Below are positions 16,956-26,250 of a stretch of 64,000 bases of DNA, one piece after another. The translations under genes were made by a program, and so were the position numbers. The notes under the pieces are model-generated. The model was not told where the DNA came from and made no database searches. It saw only the letters and a program-made list of their open reading frames with translations. This DNA comes from Antarcticibacterium arcticum (GTDB lineage Bacteria > Bacteroidota > Bacteroidia > Flavobacteriales > Flavobacteriaceae). The first letter of the stretch is position 1. Each line of letters begins with the position of its first letter. Where the stretch lies: contig NZ_CP042476.1 in the NCBI RefSeq assembly GCF_007993795.1, forward strand, positions 992,001 to 1,056,000, read 5' to 3'.

Positions 16956-17696
16956 TCAGAGTTTTTTGATCCTGATGTTTCTGAAATAAATTTCACTTCC
17001 ATGGTCCTGCAGGCCTATCAATCCGGTTTTTGCCTCTCCATATTCGGGAAAATCCTTCCATTTTCCTGTGGCTTTCCGGTGGTTCCAGTCACTGGACCAG
17101 GGAACAAATTCAACGGTTTTTTGACCATTTAAATAATAAGTTACTTTTTTGTTTGTGAATATGATCCTGCTCGAATTCCATTGTCCAGATCTATCTACAA
17201 CATCTTCGGCATAGGTGGGTTTATACATCCCGTAGTCGGCTCCCAGGATATGCAGGGGATCTCCATTATTAGCATCATGATCGCGAATTTGATACTCCGG
17301 CCCTGTGAAGTAGGGAGCTTCATACTCTTCGCCTTCCACAACATGGTAAAAGATCCCACTGTTACCGCCCTTCGCGATCTTCCATTCCAATAATAGTTCA
17401 AATTCGCCGAAACTGTCATTACCAAAAACAATATCTCCCCCAATATCACCTCCTTTTCCAAGGGAACTTATGATGCCATTCTCAATGACCCAACCTTCCG
17501 GTAGTCCTTCTTTTTCATTATAAGCCCTCCAACCCCTGGCAGCTTCGCCCTCAGATAAATAGAGCCACTCCCCTTCGTCTTCCGGTTGTGTGGTACTTTC
17601 TGTAACTATGGCATTATTCTGTATTGGTTCAGTTTGTTTATTTTTACAAGCCCCTAAAAGAATAAGGCCAACAAAACTTAAAATCACTTTTTTCAT
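16956..17696 (-). CDS. DUF1080 lipoprotein
   Basis: A 246-aa lipoprotein with the signal MKKVILSFVGLILLGAC, Cys being the lipidation site. The DUF1080 domain fills the rest: SEGEAARGWRAYNEKEG, NSGIFYHVVEG, the YEAPYFTGPEYQIRDHD core and GLIGLQDHGSEIYFRNIRI at the end. It would act at the periplasmic face or cell surface on keto-sugar glycosides, like its neighbour. The 185-bp gap to the oxidoreductase downstream suggests a separate or internal promoter. I start at the ATG at 17696; a TTG three codons upstream would give no better signal. Confidence 0.82.
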   Translation of the reverse strand: MKKVILSFVGLILLGACKNKQTEPIQNNAIVTESTTQPEDEGEWLYLSEGEAARGWRAYNEKEGLPEGWVIENGIISSLGKGGDIGGDIVFGNDSFGEFELLLEWKIAKGGNSGIFYHVVEGEEYEAPYFTGPEYQIRDHDANNGDPLHILGADYGMYKPTYAEDVVDRSGQWNSSRIIFTNKKVTYYLNGQKTVEFVPWSSDWNHRKATGKWKDFPEYGEAKTGLIGLQDHGSEIYFRNIRIKKL

Positions 17697-17829
17697 TTCG
17701 CTCAAAAATTAATGATAAAGAGTTTAATGTAAGAAAAAACAGGCTCTTTTTACTCATATCGCATTCAAAAAATATTTCATGGATTCAGAAATAAATGAGA
17801 AGATCGCAACATATTCCTACAAAAGTTGA

Positions 17830-18110
17830 AGCAATGTTGAATTAAATAGGGCCCAACTTGATCTTATTAAAACTTGGGCCAGAAAAAAAGAGGCTACTCC
17901 CGCACACTTTGCATTGCCTGGTGGATGGCTCAAAAACCCTTCATAGTGCCAATCCCAGCGACGACCATTCTTCCTCACATTATAGAAGGTCATGGTGTGA
18001 ACGTTAAATTTACTAATGAAGAACTTAGGGGTTTTAGGGATGTATTTTCAAAAATTAACCTTGTAGAAGCTCTGGAATCTCATTCCGTTCTACTCTTTAC
18101 TTTCAAATAG
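17830..18110 (+). pseudogene. Relic of an aldo/keto reductase (C-terminal part)
   Basis: Conceptual translation in two frames gives the family's C-terminal end: LNRAQLDLIKTWARKKEATP, then after one lost T in a TTTT run (about 17908) CIAWWMAQKPFIVPIPATT and FTNEELRGFRDVFSKI. These match the TPAQ-ALAW-KPxIVPIPGTT block of aldo/keto reductases. The N-terminal two thirds are absent and stops occur upstream. It runs into the 3' end of the convergent glucokinase gene. A decayed gene, not functional. Confidence 0.72.
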
Positions 18111-19172
18111 CCTCAGTACCGCGTAATAAGCGGCCCCGTGCATGGGAGAATTTTTATTGGTGATCAAATAAATGGGAATTTCCTCAAGCAGGGAATTCAT
18201 CTTGTCAACCTGCAGAAATTCCTCTGTAAACTTTTTCCTGTCCAGGAGTTCAAGAACTTTTGGAAGGATTCCCCCTCCTATATAAATGCCACCGGTCGCC
18301 TTAAATTTTAACGCTATTTGGGATGTTTCAATAGCCAGGTATCTAAAGAAAAGTTCCATTGCCTCCCTGCAAATGGGGAATCTTCCAGTTTTTGCGCAAT
18401 CACTTATCACAGCTGCCGGAGGTATTTGTTCAAAATCCTGAAGCAATCCGGCCGGTTCCTTCTCTTGTTTAAAATTGAGCAAGAATTGGTAAAGTGTATG
18501 TATCCCGGGCCCTGAAATTATCCTTTCCCAGCTCACATGACCATAGAGATTTTGTAAATATTTAAAGAGAGCAATATCGAGTTCATTCCTCGGGCTAAAA
18601 TCGCAATGTCCACCTTCAGTAGCGAAAGGTTGATATAGTTTTCCATCCCAGAACATCCCCGCTTCGCCCAGGCCGGTGCCGGGAGAGATGAGCGCTTTAT
18701 TCCCGGCCATTCCTGGGCCTGATTTAATTTCAGTTAGTTCGTTTTCTTCCAGCGTGGCCAATCCGTAGGCATTTGCCTCCATATCATTGATCAGGAAAAT
18801 ATGGGCAATGCCGGTAGCCTTTTGCAATTCTGTTTCACTTATTTCCCACGGAAAATTGGTTCCTGTAACCCTCCCTTCTATTACAGGGCCCGCAACTCCC
18901 AGGCAAATACAATCTATAGCAGGTAATTCTGTATTTTCTTCCCTAAAGGTTTTTAGAAGCGACTCAAAAGATGAATGTTTTTTTGTGAAATAAGTTTTTT
19001 CCAGCAATGGCTTGAGTATTCCCTTTTCCAATTGGTATAACGAAAGATTGATTTTGGTACCTCCAATATCGCCGGCAAGAATTATACCCGTAGTGTTTCT
19101 AAGATTGCCGGAGGTAAACCGAACATTGTTTTTCTCTCTCCCATCCGGGATCAATGTTATGCTTTTCTTCAT
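18090..19172 (-). CDS. Glucokinase (Glk family)
   Basis: A protein of about 360 aa from the ATG at 19172; longer frames upstream add an unlikely basic leader. GDIGGTKINLSLY is the phosphate-binding loop of the ASKHA fold, LINDMEANAYGL holds the catalytic Asp, PGTGLGEAG is the second phosphate motif and EGGHCDFSP the sugar-binding His/Asp segment of the bacterial glucokinase family (PF02685). It phosphorylates glucose with ATP in the cytoplasm. Its position next to keto-glycoside genes fits use of glucose released there. It faces the Hsp20 gene divergently. Confidence 0.88.
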   Translation of the reverse strand: MKKSITLIPDGREKNNVRFTSGNLRNTTGIILAGDIGGTKINLSLYQLEKGILKPLLEKTYFTKKHSSFESLLKTFREENTELPAIDCICLGVAGPVIEGRVTGTNFPWEISETELQKATGIAHIFLINDMEANAYGLATLEENELTEIKSGPGMAGNKALISPGTGLGEAGMFWDGKLYQPFATEGGHCDFSPRNELDIALFKYLQNLYGHVSWERIISGPGIHTLYQFLLNFKQEKEPAGLLQDFEQIPPAAVISDCAKTGRFPICREAMELFFRYLAIETSQIALKFKATGGIYIGGGILPKVLELLDRKKFTEEFLQVDKMNSLLEEIPIYLITNKNSPMHGAAYYAVLRLFESKE

Positions 19173-19365
19173 ATTCCTCGATTTAAATGCCTTCCTAAAG
19201 ATACTGCAATCACCATAATTTATTTTAACCCGCTGCTGTTTTAAGTTAAATAAAAAGGATTTTCCCGGCTTTATGCTGACAAATATCATTGTTTTTTCTC
19301 ACCTGCATTTTTACTTTAGGGAACATTATATCATTCTGATTATTAACAATTTAAATTTATTTATT

Positions 19366-19848
19366 ATGTCACTCGTAAAATCCAATAAACGCAGTAAACC
19401 ACGAATTGGTGGATCATTGATGTCCAGAGATCCATTTTTTGCCGACTTTTTTAATCCCCGTATGGGCCTTATGAATTTGAACAAGATGTTTGACAAAGAT
19501 TTCGAAAAAGCCATGGATCTTCCGGCTATCAATATAAGTGAGAAAAAAGACAAATTTGAGATTGAATTGGCAGCTCCTGGCTTTACAAAAGAGGATTTTG
19601 ATGTTACCATGGATGATGGAATGCTAACGATTTCTGCTAACAGGGAAGAAGAAAGCGAAGAAAAAAAGGATTCTTATATTAGGAAGGAATTTAGTTCTCA
19701 ATCCTTTACCCGCACTCTTTCCTTACCCGATAATATTGATGATGATAAGGAGGTTAAAGCTTCATATAAAGATGGGGTTTTGAAACTCGATATTACTAAA
19801 ATGGAAAATGCACCAACGAAACCAACTAAGAAAGTAAAGATTTCATGA
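19366..19848 (+). CDS. Hsp20/alpha-crystallin small heat shock protein
   Basis: A 160-aa protein from the ATG at 19366. The alpha-crystallin domain is clear: ELAAPGFTKEDFDVTMDDGM, LTISANREEE and YKDGVLKLDI. The C-terminus ends KPTKKVKIS, a basic tail where the I-x-I/V anchor usually lies. It is an ATP-independent holdase chaperone that binds unfolding proteins in the cytoplasm. A strong terminator follows 12 bp later. Heat or stress control is expected, but no CIRCE-like element was seen. Confidence 0.9.
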   Translation: MSLVKSNKRSKPRIGGSLMSRDPFFADFFNPRMGLMNLNKMFDKDFEKAMDLPAINISEKKDKFEIELAAPGFTKEDFDVTMDDGMLTISANREEESEEKKDSYIRKEFSSQSFTRTLSLPDNIDDDKEVKASYKDGVLKLDITKMENAPTKPTKKVKIS

Positions 19849-19860
19849 TTTTTTCCGGAA

Positions 19861-19890
19861 AAGGGGTTGAAATTGTTCAACCCCTTTTTT
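19861..19890. terminator. Bidirectional terminator between hsp20 and the Ca2+-ATPase gene
   Basis: aaggggttgaa and ttcaacccctt form the stem, with T6 on the plus side and an A-run on the other. It lies between two convergent genes. Confidence 0.8.
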
Positions 19891-19920
19891 ATTGTCTCTT
19901 AAATAAAAAATAAGACTGGT

Positions 19921-22545
19921 TTATATGGTAAGTCCTGTTCTTTTAGCCAACTGGGATAGAAAGAGGGATAAGAGAGAAAAAACTGCGATAGCGGCAAATT
20001 CATCAAACGCAAGTGGGACAAGATTAAGAACATTATTTACAACCGGAATAAAGTAAGCAAATACCACAAGGAGTAACGAAATAAGTATGGCGTACCATAT
20101 ATAAGGATTCCCGGTTACTTCATTTTTCAAGAACGAAGTATTTCTTTTTGGTAAATTGAATACATTGAAAAGCTGGCCCAGAATAAGGGTATAAAATGCC
20201 ATATTATTTGCCACTGCCGCAGAATAATTCTTATACGAATAGGCATACAGCGTTATTCCTATTACAGCAACAGTAATAGATATGCTATAGATAACCGTAG
20301 ATTTCCATAATAATTTAGTCATAAGAGGCTCATCCGGATCACGTGGGGGTTGCGACATGATATCCTTATTACCTTTTCCCATGCCAAGGGCCAAAGCCGG
20401 GAAAATATCGGTCACCATATTCAAAAACAGGATCTGTAAAGGGAGTAAAGGCATTGGAAGACTGGAAAAGGACGCGGCAGCAACCGCAATTATTTCTGCA
20501 AGATTGCAGGACATAAGAAACACCACGAACTGGCGCACATTTTCAAAAATATTCCGGCCCTGCCTTATGGCCAGCTCGGTAGAAGTAAATTTATCATCCA
20601 TTAGGATCACATCTGCAACCTCTTTGGCAGCTTCTGTACCTCTTATCCCCATAGCTATACCAATATCGGCTTTCTTTAGCGCAGGCGCATCATTTACCCC
20701 GTCACCCAGCATACCCACAACAATATTTTGTTCCTGGTAAAAGGTGATAAGATCCAGTTTCTGTTTGGGTATCATGCGTGCAAAGACCACTGCATTTAAA
20801 AGCCGACTTTCATCTACTGTTGTAAGTTTTTCGAAATCGGGCAAAGAACCGCTGTGAATGACCAGCCCTTCAGAATTTTCCGGATCTAAAAGGCCTATCT
20901 CCTCGCCTATTTTCTTTGCCGTGGCTGGATGATCTCCCGTAATCATAACCACTTTAATACCCGCTGCCCGGTATGTTTTAATGGCTTCCTTCACATCTTC
21001 TCTTGGTGGATCCAGAAAGGCCATTACACCCAGCAGGGTAAGATTATTTAGAAACTCCCCGGTGGGCCGCTCTTCCAGTTCCCTGTTTGCAAATGCCAGT
21101 AAGCGCAAACCAACTGCCGCGTGTTGATCTACCAGTGATAACCATCGGGATTTATCGGTAAGGTTATGTACTCCGGTATCTGTCAAAACTGTATCACAGA
21201 GGTCTAATATACTTTCTATGGCTCCTTTGACACAAACAAGATATTTCCCATTGATGGAATGCAGGGTGGCCATTCGTTTTAATTCAGTATCAAAAGGGAT
21301 TTCCACAATTCTTGGAGCATTTGTACGAATCTCTTCAATATTATAACCGGTATTTCTGGCCATGTCCAGCAAGGCGATCTCCATTGTATCGCCACCGGCA
21401 TTTTCCTCTCCGTTCTTAACATTATTGCATAAAACCGCTACCGCTGTTATTTGCGAGAATAATTCATCTTTAGAAAATTCAAGCTTCGTTTCAAAATTAA
21501 CTACCCTCTCCGGGAGCATGACCTTTTGAACCGCCATTGTATTTTCGGTAAGTGTACCTGTTTTATCTGTACACACAATGCCTGTCTCGCCCAGCGTTTG
21601 GACAGATTCAAGTTTTTTAATGATCACTTTTTGACGGGCCAGTCGCAACATTCCCCTTGCCAATGAAATAGTGGCCACAACCGGGAGGCCTTCAGGAATT
21701 GCCGCTACAGCCAGGGCTATTCCCGTTTTTATCATTAAGGAAAGGTCCTTGCCCTGCAGGTATCCTGCAATAATTATTAACAATGCCAGGGCAAGGGTAA
21801 ACCAGATAAGCAAATGGCTTAATTTATTGAGTTTATGCTCCAGCGGTGTCCTGCCTTTATGTGCTGTTTGAGTAAGCGTACTAATTTGGCCAATACTGGT
21901 TTTGTCTCCAGTAGTAACAACAATCGCCCTGGCATTTCCCCTGCTTACAAAAGTCCCGTTGAAAACCATATTAAATTGTTCTGTTAAGGACGTTTCTTTG
22001 GGAAGCATTTCTGCGCTTTTATTGATCTGGTTGCTCTCGCCGGTTAAAATTGATTCTTTTACACCCAGGCTCTGTGCTTCTATCAAGCGTGCATCTGCGG
22101 GCACGACATCTCCTGTTTCCAATTTTATGATATCTCCCGGAACAAGAAACTGAGCTTGGATAATTTCCAGGGTCCCGTTGCGATATACCCTTGCTTTAGT
22201 TAGGGCCATTTTTTGCAGGGCATCTACAGATTTTCTGGCCTGCCATTCCATAAAAAATCCAATTAATACAGTAAGCAGAATTACAGCCAATACCGCATAA
22301 CCTTCTATCCATTCTCCAAAAACAAATGCCAGGATCATAGCGGCCGTTAAAAGGAATATTATAGGATCTATAAACTGCTCGAAGAACATTCGCAGGATGC
22401 CTTTGGGTTTTTTCCGGCTAAGGGAATTCAACCCGTATTGACCCAATCTTTCATCAACCTCAGTTTTATTTAAACCTTCAGCGCTATCACTTTGCAGTTG
22501 ATAAATTAATTCTTCCGTACTTAAAGCATGTGGGAAAGCTATCAT
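19921..22545 (-). CDS. Calcium-transporting P-type ATPase (P2 type)
   Basis: An 874-aa ion pump. The N-terminal cation-ATPase domain (ALSTEELIYQL) is followed by two helices, the actuator domain with LTGES, the PEGLP motif in helix M4 that contributes calcium ligands, the phosphorylation site Asp327 in DKTGTLT, the nucleotide-binding KGAIESILD region, the hinge MLGDGVNDAPALK, and six C-terminal helices. Order and length fit SERCA/PMCA-like bacterial pumps. It exports Ca2+ (or Mn2+) from the cytoplasm using ATP. It is monocistronic, with nearly 700 bp of non-coding DNA upstream. Confidence 0.92.
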   Translation of the reverse strand: MIAFPHALSTEELIYQLQSDSAEGLNKTEVDERLGQYGLNSLSRKKPKGILRMFFEQFIDPIIFLLTAAMILAFVFGEWIEGYAVLAVILLTVLIGFFMEWQARKSVDALQKMALTKARVYRNGTLEIIQAQFLVPGDIIKLETGDVVPADARLIEAQSLGVKESILTGESNQINKSAEMLPKETSLTEQFNMVFNGTFVSRGNARAIVVTTGDKTSIGQISTLTQTAHKGRTPLEHKLNKLSHLLIWFTLALALLIIIAGYLQGKDLSLMIKTGIALAVAAIPEGLPVVATISLARGMLRLARQKVIIKKLESVQTLGETGIVCTDKTGTLTENTMAVQKVMLPERVVNFETKLEFSKDELFSQITAVAVLCNNVKNGEENAGGDTMEIALLDMARNTGYNIEEIRTNAPRIVEIPFDTELKRMATLHSINGKYLVCVKGAIESILDLCDTVLTDTGVHNLTDKSRWLSLVDQHAAVGLRLLAFANRELEERPTGEFLNNLTLLGVMAFLDPPREDVKEAIKTYRAAGIKVVMITGDHPATAKKIGEEIGLLDPENSEGLVIHSGSLPDFEKLTTVDESRLLNAVVFARMIPKQKLDLITFYQEQNIVVGMLGDGVNDAPALKKADIGIAMGIRGTEAAKEVADVILMDDKFTSTELAIRQGRNIFENVRQFVVFLMSCNLAEIIAVAAASFSSLPMPLLPLQILFLNMVTDIFPALALGMGKGNKDIMSQPPRDPDEPLMTKLLWKSTVIYSISITVAVIGITLYAYSYKNYSAAVANNMAFYTLILGQLFNVFNLPKRNTSFLKNEVTGNPYIWYAILISLLLVVFAYFIPVVNNVLNLVPLAFDEFAAIAVFSLLSLFLSQLAKRTGLTI

Positions 22546-23234
22546 TCTGATGATTAATTCCGTAAGAGAATACCAGTATAAATTTAAGAAGTATGTACAA
22601 TTAAAAGATGATTAACATCATCACTTTATCAATTAAAAGGAAGAAATTTTACAATGAACGGGGTATATAAAAACAGAAACAGGTAAGCCGCGCTTACCTG
22701 TTTCCAGTAAGGATCCGGATTCTCTTTTCCAAAGTCTATATTTCTTTACTAAAAATGAAATATATTCTAATTCTGAAGCACTCTCCTTTTCCTCAAAAGT
22801 TTAACAGATGTAACACCTGTAAACCTATGTTGAAAGAAACAGGAAAATCACAGGGATCTTCCTGTTTCTTTAAGACATTAAGCGCCATCCAATAATCTAC
22901 TTTGTTTTAAAAAGTGAGTCGGGAAGACCCGGTATAAAAATGGCATTAATATCTTATATCTTTATTCTAAAGAACGTCAAATTTTGTATTACTAAAATAA
23001 GAAATTTTTCAATATCAAAATATAGAAATCTAAAAAATTTTCAGAGGAATTTCATTTTTAACAATTCACCCCGGAGGGAATAAAATGGAGTTTACAATGC
23101 AAGAAAAAACTTTAAGTTACCTCCAATTAATTTTTAACCTGATCAATATCATAAAGTGATTTTATACAATTATATATTTTTGTAGCTTGACCCATTATTT
23201 TGAAAATAGATCATTTACCCCACAAAAGTAATTT
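22546..23234. other. Non-coding gap with two related hairpins
   Basis: No gene is visible. A perfect 13-bp inverted repeat with a 3-nt loop lies at 22676-22704, and another with 13-bp arms (aaagaaacaggaa) at 22833-22871. Both stems contain GAAACAGG/CCTGTTTC. The first is followed on the minus strand by a T-rich run and could end a small minus-strand RNA. The rest should hold the promoters of the Ca2+-ATPase gene and deoC. Confidence 0.5.
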
Positions 23235-23888
23235 ATGCATTTAAACCAATACATTGACCATACCCTGCTCAAGGCTACGGCCACTCCCCTGGATATAAAA
23301 AATCTATGCGTAGAAGCTAAGGAACATAAATTTTATGCCGTTTGTGTGAACGGATGTTATGTAGGCCTTGCCAAATCAATGCTTAAAGATTCTGGTGTTA
23401 AAGTCGCTACGGTAATAGGTTTTCCACTTGGGGCTATGAGTACCGAAGCCAAAATTGCTGAAGCAAAAGACTGCATCAATAACGGCGCCGATGAAATTGA
23501 CATGGTTATTAATCTGGGGTTGCTAAAGGCAGAACATTTTAAAGCAGTAGAGGATGAAATTTCATCCATAAAAAAGACCATTGGAAACGCGGTATTAAAG
23601 GTAATCATCGAAACCTGTTATTTAACCGATGATGAAAAAAGGGCTGCCTGTAAAGCTGCTTTAAATGCGGGGGCAGATTTTGTGAAAACTTCTACAGGTT
23701 TTGGAACCGGTGGCGCCACACTTCAGGATGTAAAACTTATGAAAGAAGTGGTTGGGAACAAAATGCACATCAAAGCTTCCGGAGGGATAAAGGATAAGAC
23801 TACAGCACTGGAATATATTGAACTGGGTGTAAGCAGGCTGGGAACTTCTGCAGGAATTGATCTGGTCACCATTAAAGAAACCAATTAA
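23235..23888 (+). CDS. deoC: Deoxyribose-phosphate aldolase
   Basis: A 217-aa class I aldolase of normal length. The Schiff-base lysine is Lys151 in DFVKTSTGFGTGGAT, and KVIIETCYLT carries the second lysine region. It splits 2-deoxyribose-5-phosphate into glyceraldehyde-3-phosphate and acetaldehyde in nucleoside salvage. Its stop overlaps the deoD ATG by one base, so both are translated together; the pair turns purine deoxynucleosides into bases and central carbon. Confidence 0.95.
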   Translation: MHLNQYIDHTLLKATATPLDIKNLCVEAKEHKFYAVCVNGCYVGLAKSMLKDSGVKVATVIGFPLGAMSTEAKIAEAKDCINNGADEIDMVINLGLLKAEHFKAVEDEISSIKKTIGNAVLKVIIETCYLTDDEKRAACKAALNAGADFVKTSTGFGTGGATLQDVKLMKEVVGNKMHIKASGGIKDKTTALEYIELGVSRLGTSAGIDLVTIKETN

Positions 23889-24586
23889 TGAGTACACATA
23901 TACAGGCTAAAAAGGGAGAAATTGCAGAATCTATTTTATTGCCGGGAGACCCGCTACGTGCCAAATGGATCGCCGAAACTTTTTTTGAAAATCCTGTTTG
24001 TTATAATAACGTACGGGGAATGCTGGGTTATACCGGAACTTATAAAGGCAAAAAAGTCTCTGTGCAGGGAACAGGAATGGGGATCCCTTCTACCCTTATC
24101 TATTGTCACGAGCTAATAAATAATTACGGGGTAAAAAACCTTATTAGGGTAGGGTCGGCAGGTTCTTATAAAGAGAATATAGTTTTGCGGGATGTGATAA
24201 TAGCCATGGCAGCTTCTTCCACTTCAGGAATTAATAATTCGCGCTTTGTGAATGCCGATTATTCTCCAACTGCAAATTTTGATCTATTTATGAAAGCCGC
24301 GCTCTATGCCAGAGAGCATAGCATACCTGTAAAAGCGGGGAACGTTTTATCCTCAGACGAGTTTTACGAAGATGATCCTGAAGCCTATAAAAAATGGGCA
24401 GATTTTGGCGTTCTGTGTGTTGAAATGGAAACGGCAGGCCTATATACCATTGCAGCCAAACATGATGTAAATGCACTATCTATACTTACTATCTCAGATT
24501 CCCTGGTAACGGGAGAACATTTATCATCTGCAGACCGGGAACAGTCATTTTCGAAAATGATCGAGATCGCCCTGGGCAGTCTTTAA
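23888..24586 (+). CDS. deoD: Purine nucleoside phosphorylase (DeoD type)
   Basis: A 232-aa protein of the hexameric bacterial PNP family. The start STHIQAKKGEIAESILLPGD carries the phosphate-binding Gly/Asp, GTGMGIPS is the family signature, and CVEMETAGLY holds the ribose-binding Met-Glu. SDSLVTGE near the end carries the catalytic Asp. It phosphorolyses purine (deoxy)nucleosides to base and (deoxy)ribose-1-phosphate. Directly coupled to deoC. Confidence 0.95.
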   Translation: MSTHIQAKKGEIAESILLPGDPLRAKWIAETFFENPVCYNNVRGMLGYTGTYKGKKVSVQGTGMGIPSTLIYCHELINNYGVKNLIRVGSAGSYKENIVLRDVIIAMAASSTSGINNSRFVNADYSPTANFDLFMKAALYAREHSIPVKAGNVLSSDEFYEDDPEAYKKWADFGVLCVEMETAGLYTIAAKHDVNALSILTISDSLVTGEHLSSADREQSFSKMIEIALGSL

Positions 24587-24600
24587 ACTTTGTGAACATT

Positions 24601-25077
24601 ATGCAGAATAAAAATTTTGACCCTGAACAAATAAAGATCCTGGGCTACAATATAATACAGGAACAAATAAGCAGCCCGCCGGAGTTCAACGTTGAAGCTA
24701 TCCAATACCATGGATTTCATGTAGATATGGAAGTTAATATGGAACCTACGGAAGATCTTTTAAAGGCCGATCTCCGGATTGAAGTAGTCACCGAAAGCGA
24801 AGGAGGCAATGAAGAAGAGGCACAGGCGGTTTTCAGAATAGTTTATATCATAAGAATTGGAAATCTTGCCAATTTTACACTGGAACATAAAGGGGATCGT
24901 ATAGTTCTTGAAAGTGAGCTGGGCAACTATATTGCGGCTGTCACCTACTCTACTTCCCGGGGAATTCTATTACAGCGCGTAGCTGGAACCGGGCTTAAGG
25001 ATTTTATACTTCCGGTAATAGATACAGATTCTATATTAAACGGCGAATTAAATAATCCCGATCAATTCCTACTTTAA
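24601..25077 (+). CDS. Hypothetical protein, possible SecB-like fold
   Basis: A soluble acidic protein of about 158 aa without signal peptide or membrane segments. I start at the ATG at 24601; a GTG three codons earlier is possible. The pattern of alternating strands (FHVDMEVNMEPT, LRIEVVT, AVFRIVYIIRIGN), a helix with LGNYIAAVTYSTSRGILLQR and the end DFILPVIDTDSIL recalls the SecB export chaperone layout, including a C-terminal LPVI segment like SecB's LAPVNF. This is a by-eye similarity only. It lies 14 bp after deoD and is probably cotranscribed, though no functional link is evident. Confidence 0.55.
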   Translation: MQNKNFDPEQIKILGYNIIQEQISSPPEFNVEAIQYHGFHVDMEVNMEPTEDLLKADLRIEVVTESEGGNEEEAQAVFRIVYIIRIGNLANFTLEHKGDRIVLESELGNYIAAVTYSTSRGILLQRVAGTGLKDFILPVIDTDSILNGELNNPDQFLL

Positions 25078-25087
25078 AAACCAACTT

Positions 25088-25177
25088 ATGCAAAAAAATA
25101 TGGAAAACATGAAAAGTGGCACCCAAACGCTGTCCCGGGTTTCCAAATTGATATATGATTTTATGGAAGGCAGATAG
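25088..25177 (+). CDS. Possible 29-aa peptide
   Basis: A short frame starting 10 bp after the preceding stop: ATG, then QKNMENMKSG to VSKLIYDFMEGR and TAG. No recognised family. Close spacing to the upstream gene and a sensible composition are the only support, so it may be a chance ORF. Confidence 0.25.
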   Translation: MQKNMENMKSGTQTLSRVSKLIYDFMEGR

Positions 25178-25311
25178 GAAGATTCTTATCCCGTTCCCTT
25201 CATTAGGCAGAAGAAGGAAATTTTTTTTTTTATTTTAAAAGGCAATTAAACTGAATAGTAAGAGTTTAGGGCGGTGAAGGAAATTAATTACCATTTTGCA
25301 GAAAAAAAACC

Positions 25312-25341
25312 TTGTTTTAAATATAAAGAAACTTATATTTG
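25312..25341 (+). promoter_or_regulatory. Bacteroidota-type promoter for tRNA-Arg
   Basis: CTTG (25311-25314) in place of TTTG, a 19-bp spacer, and TATATTTG (25334-25341), a perfect TAnnTTTG -7 box. The tRNA begins 13 bp further on. Confidence 0.75.
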
Positions 25342-25353
25342 CACCGCGAAATT

Positions 25354-25427
<74 letters not shown>

Positions 25428-25437
25428 CACCAAGCAC

Positions 25438-25470
25438 AAATCACGCCTGAAAGGGCGTGATTTTTTATTT
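25438..25470 (+). terminator. Terminator of tRNA-Arg
   Basis: aaatcacgcc and gggcgtgattt form a strong stem followed by TTTTTATTT, 11 bp after the tRNA. Confidence 0.85.
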
Positions 25471-25897
25471 GGCGCAACCCGAAGCGAAGCTTTATGGGTT
25501 GACGCCAAATAAAAAATCGCAGCGGCGATAGCCGGTGATTTGTATTTGCAAAACTGCATCGTTCCAGGATATGCTATCCTGACTTTAAGTGTGAAAACCG
25601 AAGCAAAGCTTCATGGGGTGAAGCCAAATAAAAAATCGCAGCGGCGCCAGCCGGTGATTTGTATTTGCAAAACTGCATCGTTCCAGGATATGCAATCCTG
25701 ACTAAAAAGCGCCACCCGAAGCGAAGCTTCATGGGGTGAAGCCAAATAAAAAATCGCAACGGCGCCAGCCGGTGATTTGTATTTGCAAAACTGCATCGTT
25801 CCAGGATATGCAATCCTGACTTTAAGGGTGAAACCCGAAGCAAAGCTTCATGGGGTGAAGCCAAATTAAAAATCGCAACGGCGCCAGCCGGTGATCA
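25471..25897. repeat. Four tandem ~118-bp repeats downstream of tRNA-Arg
   Basis: The marker aaataaaaaatcgc (aaattaaaaatcgc in the last copy) recurs at about 25507, 25626, 25744 and 25863 (spacing 119, 118, 119 bp); the last unit is truncated. Each unit has a cgaagc..gctt hairpin; in the first copy ggcgcaaccc (25471-25480) pairs with gggttgacgcc (25496-25506). The first three units also carry a ccaggatatgc[a/t]atcctgac hairpin. Its end aatcctgac (for example 25694-25702) is identical to tRNA-Arg 25412-25420, so units seem to contain a degenerate T-arm copy. ORFs across the array are by-products of the repeat. Confidence 0.8.
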
Positions 25898-26250
25898 CAA
25901 CTCTCCACCTCTTTTCTCAATACAAATTTGTTTCTGCTATTGCAGTTCTAATATCCCCCGTTCCCCGCCGGGCATTCAATCATTGTTTACAGGCTTGGAG
26001 AAAATTTACAAACTATCTTCTAAGGGAAAATATTTTACAAAATTCTATCTGCTCAAGTCTCAATATTATTAATCTGCCGGTATAAACATGGAATATTTTT
26101 CAGATTATTATCAAATCCCATTTAAAAATATTTTATTAACAAGATCTGCATTGAATTAATATCTTTTTAACATTGAAAACCAAGTAATTGTTAAATAAAT
26201 TCATTATGCATCTTAGTAGGATTATATTGTATACCTATAAATTTCATCAG
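25898..26250. other. Non-coding gap upstream of the BLUF gene
   Basis: AT-rich. No RNA gene, clear promoter pair or repeat beyond the end of the array was recognised. Weak alternative starts for the next gene exist at 26188 (TTG) and 26206 (ATG). Confidence 0.4.

Noticed and set aside
18090..19289. Glucokinase start at 19289
   Set aside because: The extra 39 residues are basic, unlike the family N-terminus, and overlap the divergent Hsp20 leader. The ATG at 19172 fits better.
20357..20740. 127-aa plus-strand ORF
   Set aside because: Antisense shadow of the P-type ATPase gene.
22676..22704. Terminator for a plus-strand gene
   Set aside because: No T-run on the plus side and no plus-strand gene upstream; kept only as an unexplained hairpin.
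25574..25864. Minus-strand ORFs of 61-96 aa with internally repeated protein sequence
   Set aside because: They are translations of the ~118-bp tandem DNA repeat; the unit length happens to keep frames open. No start signal and no family.
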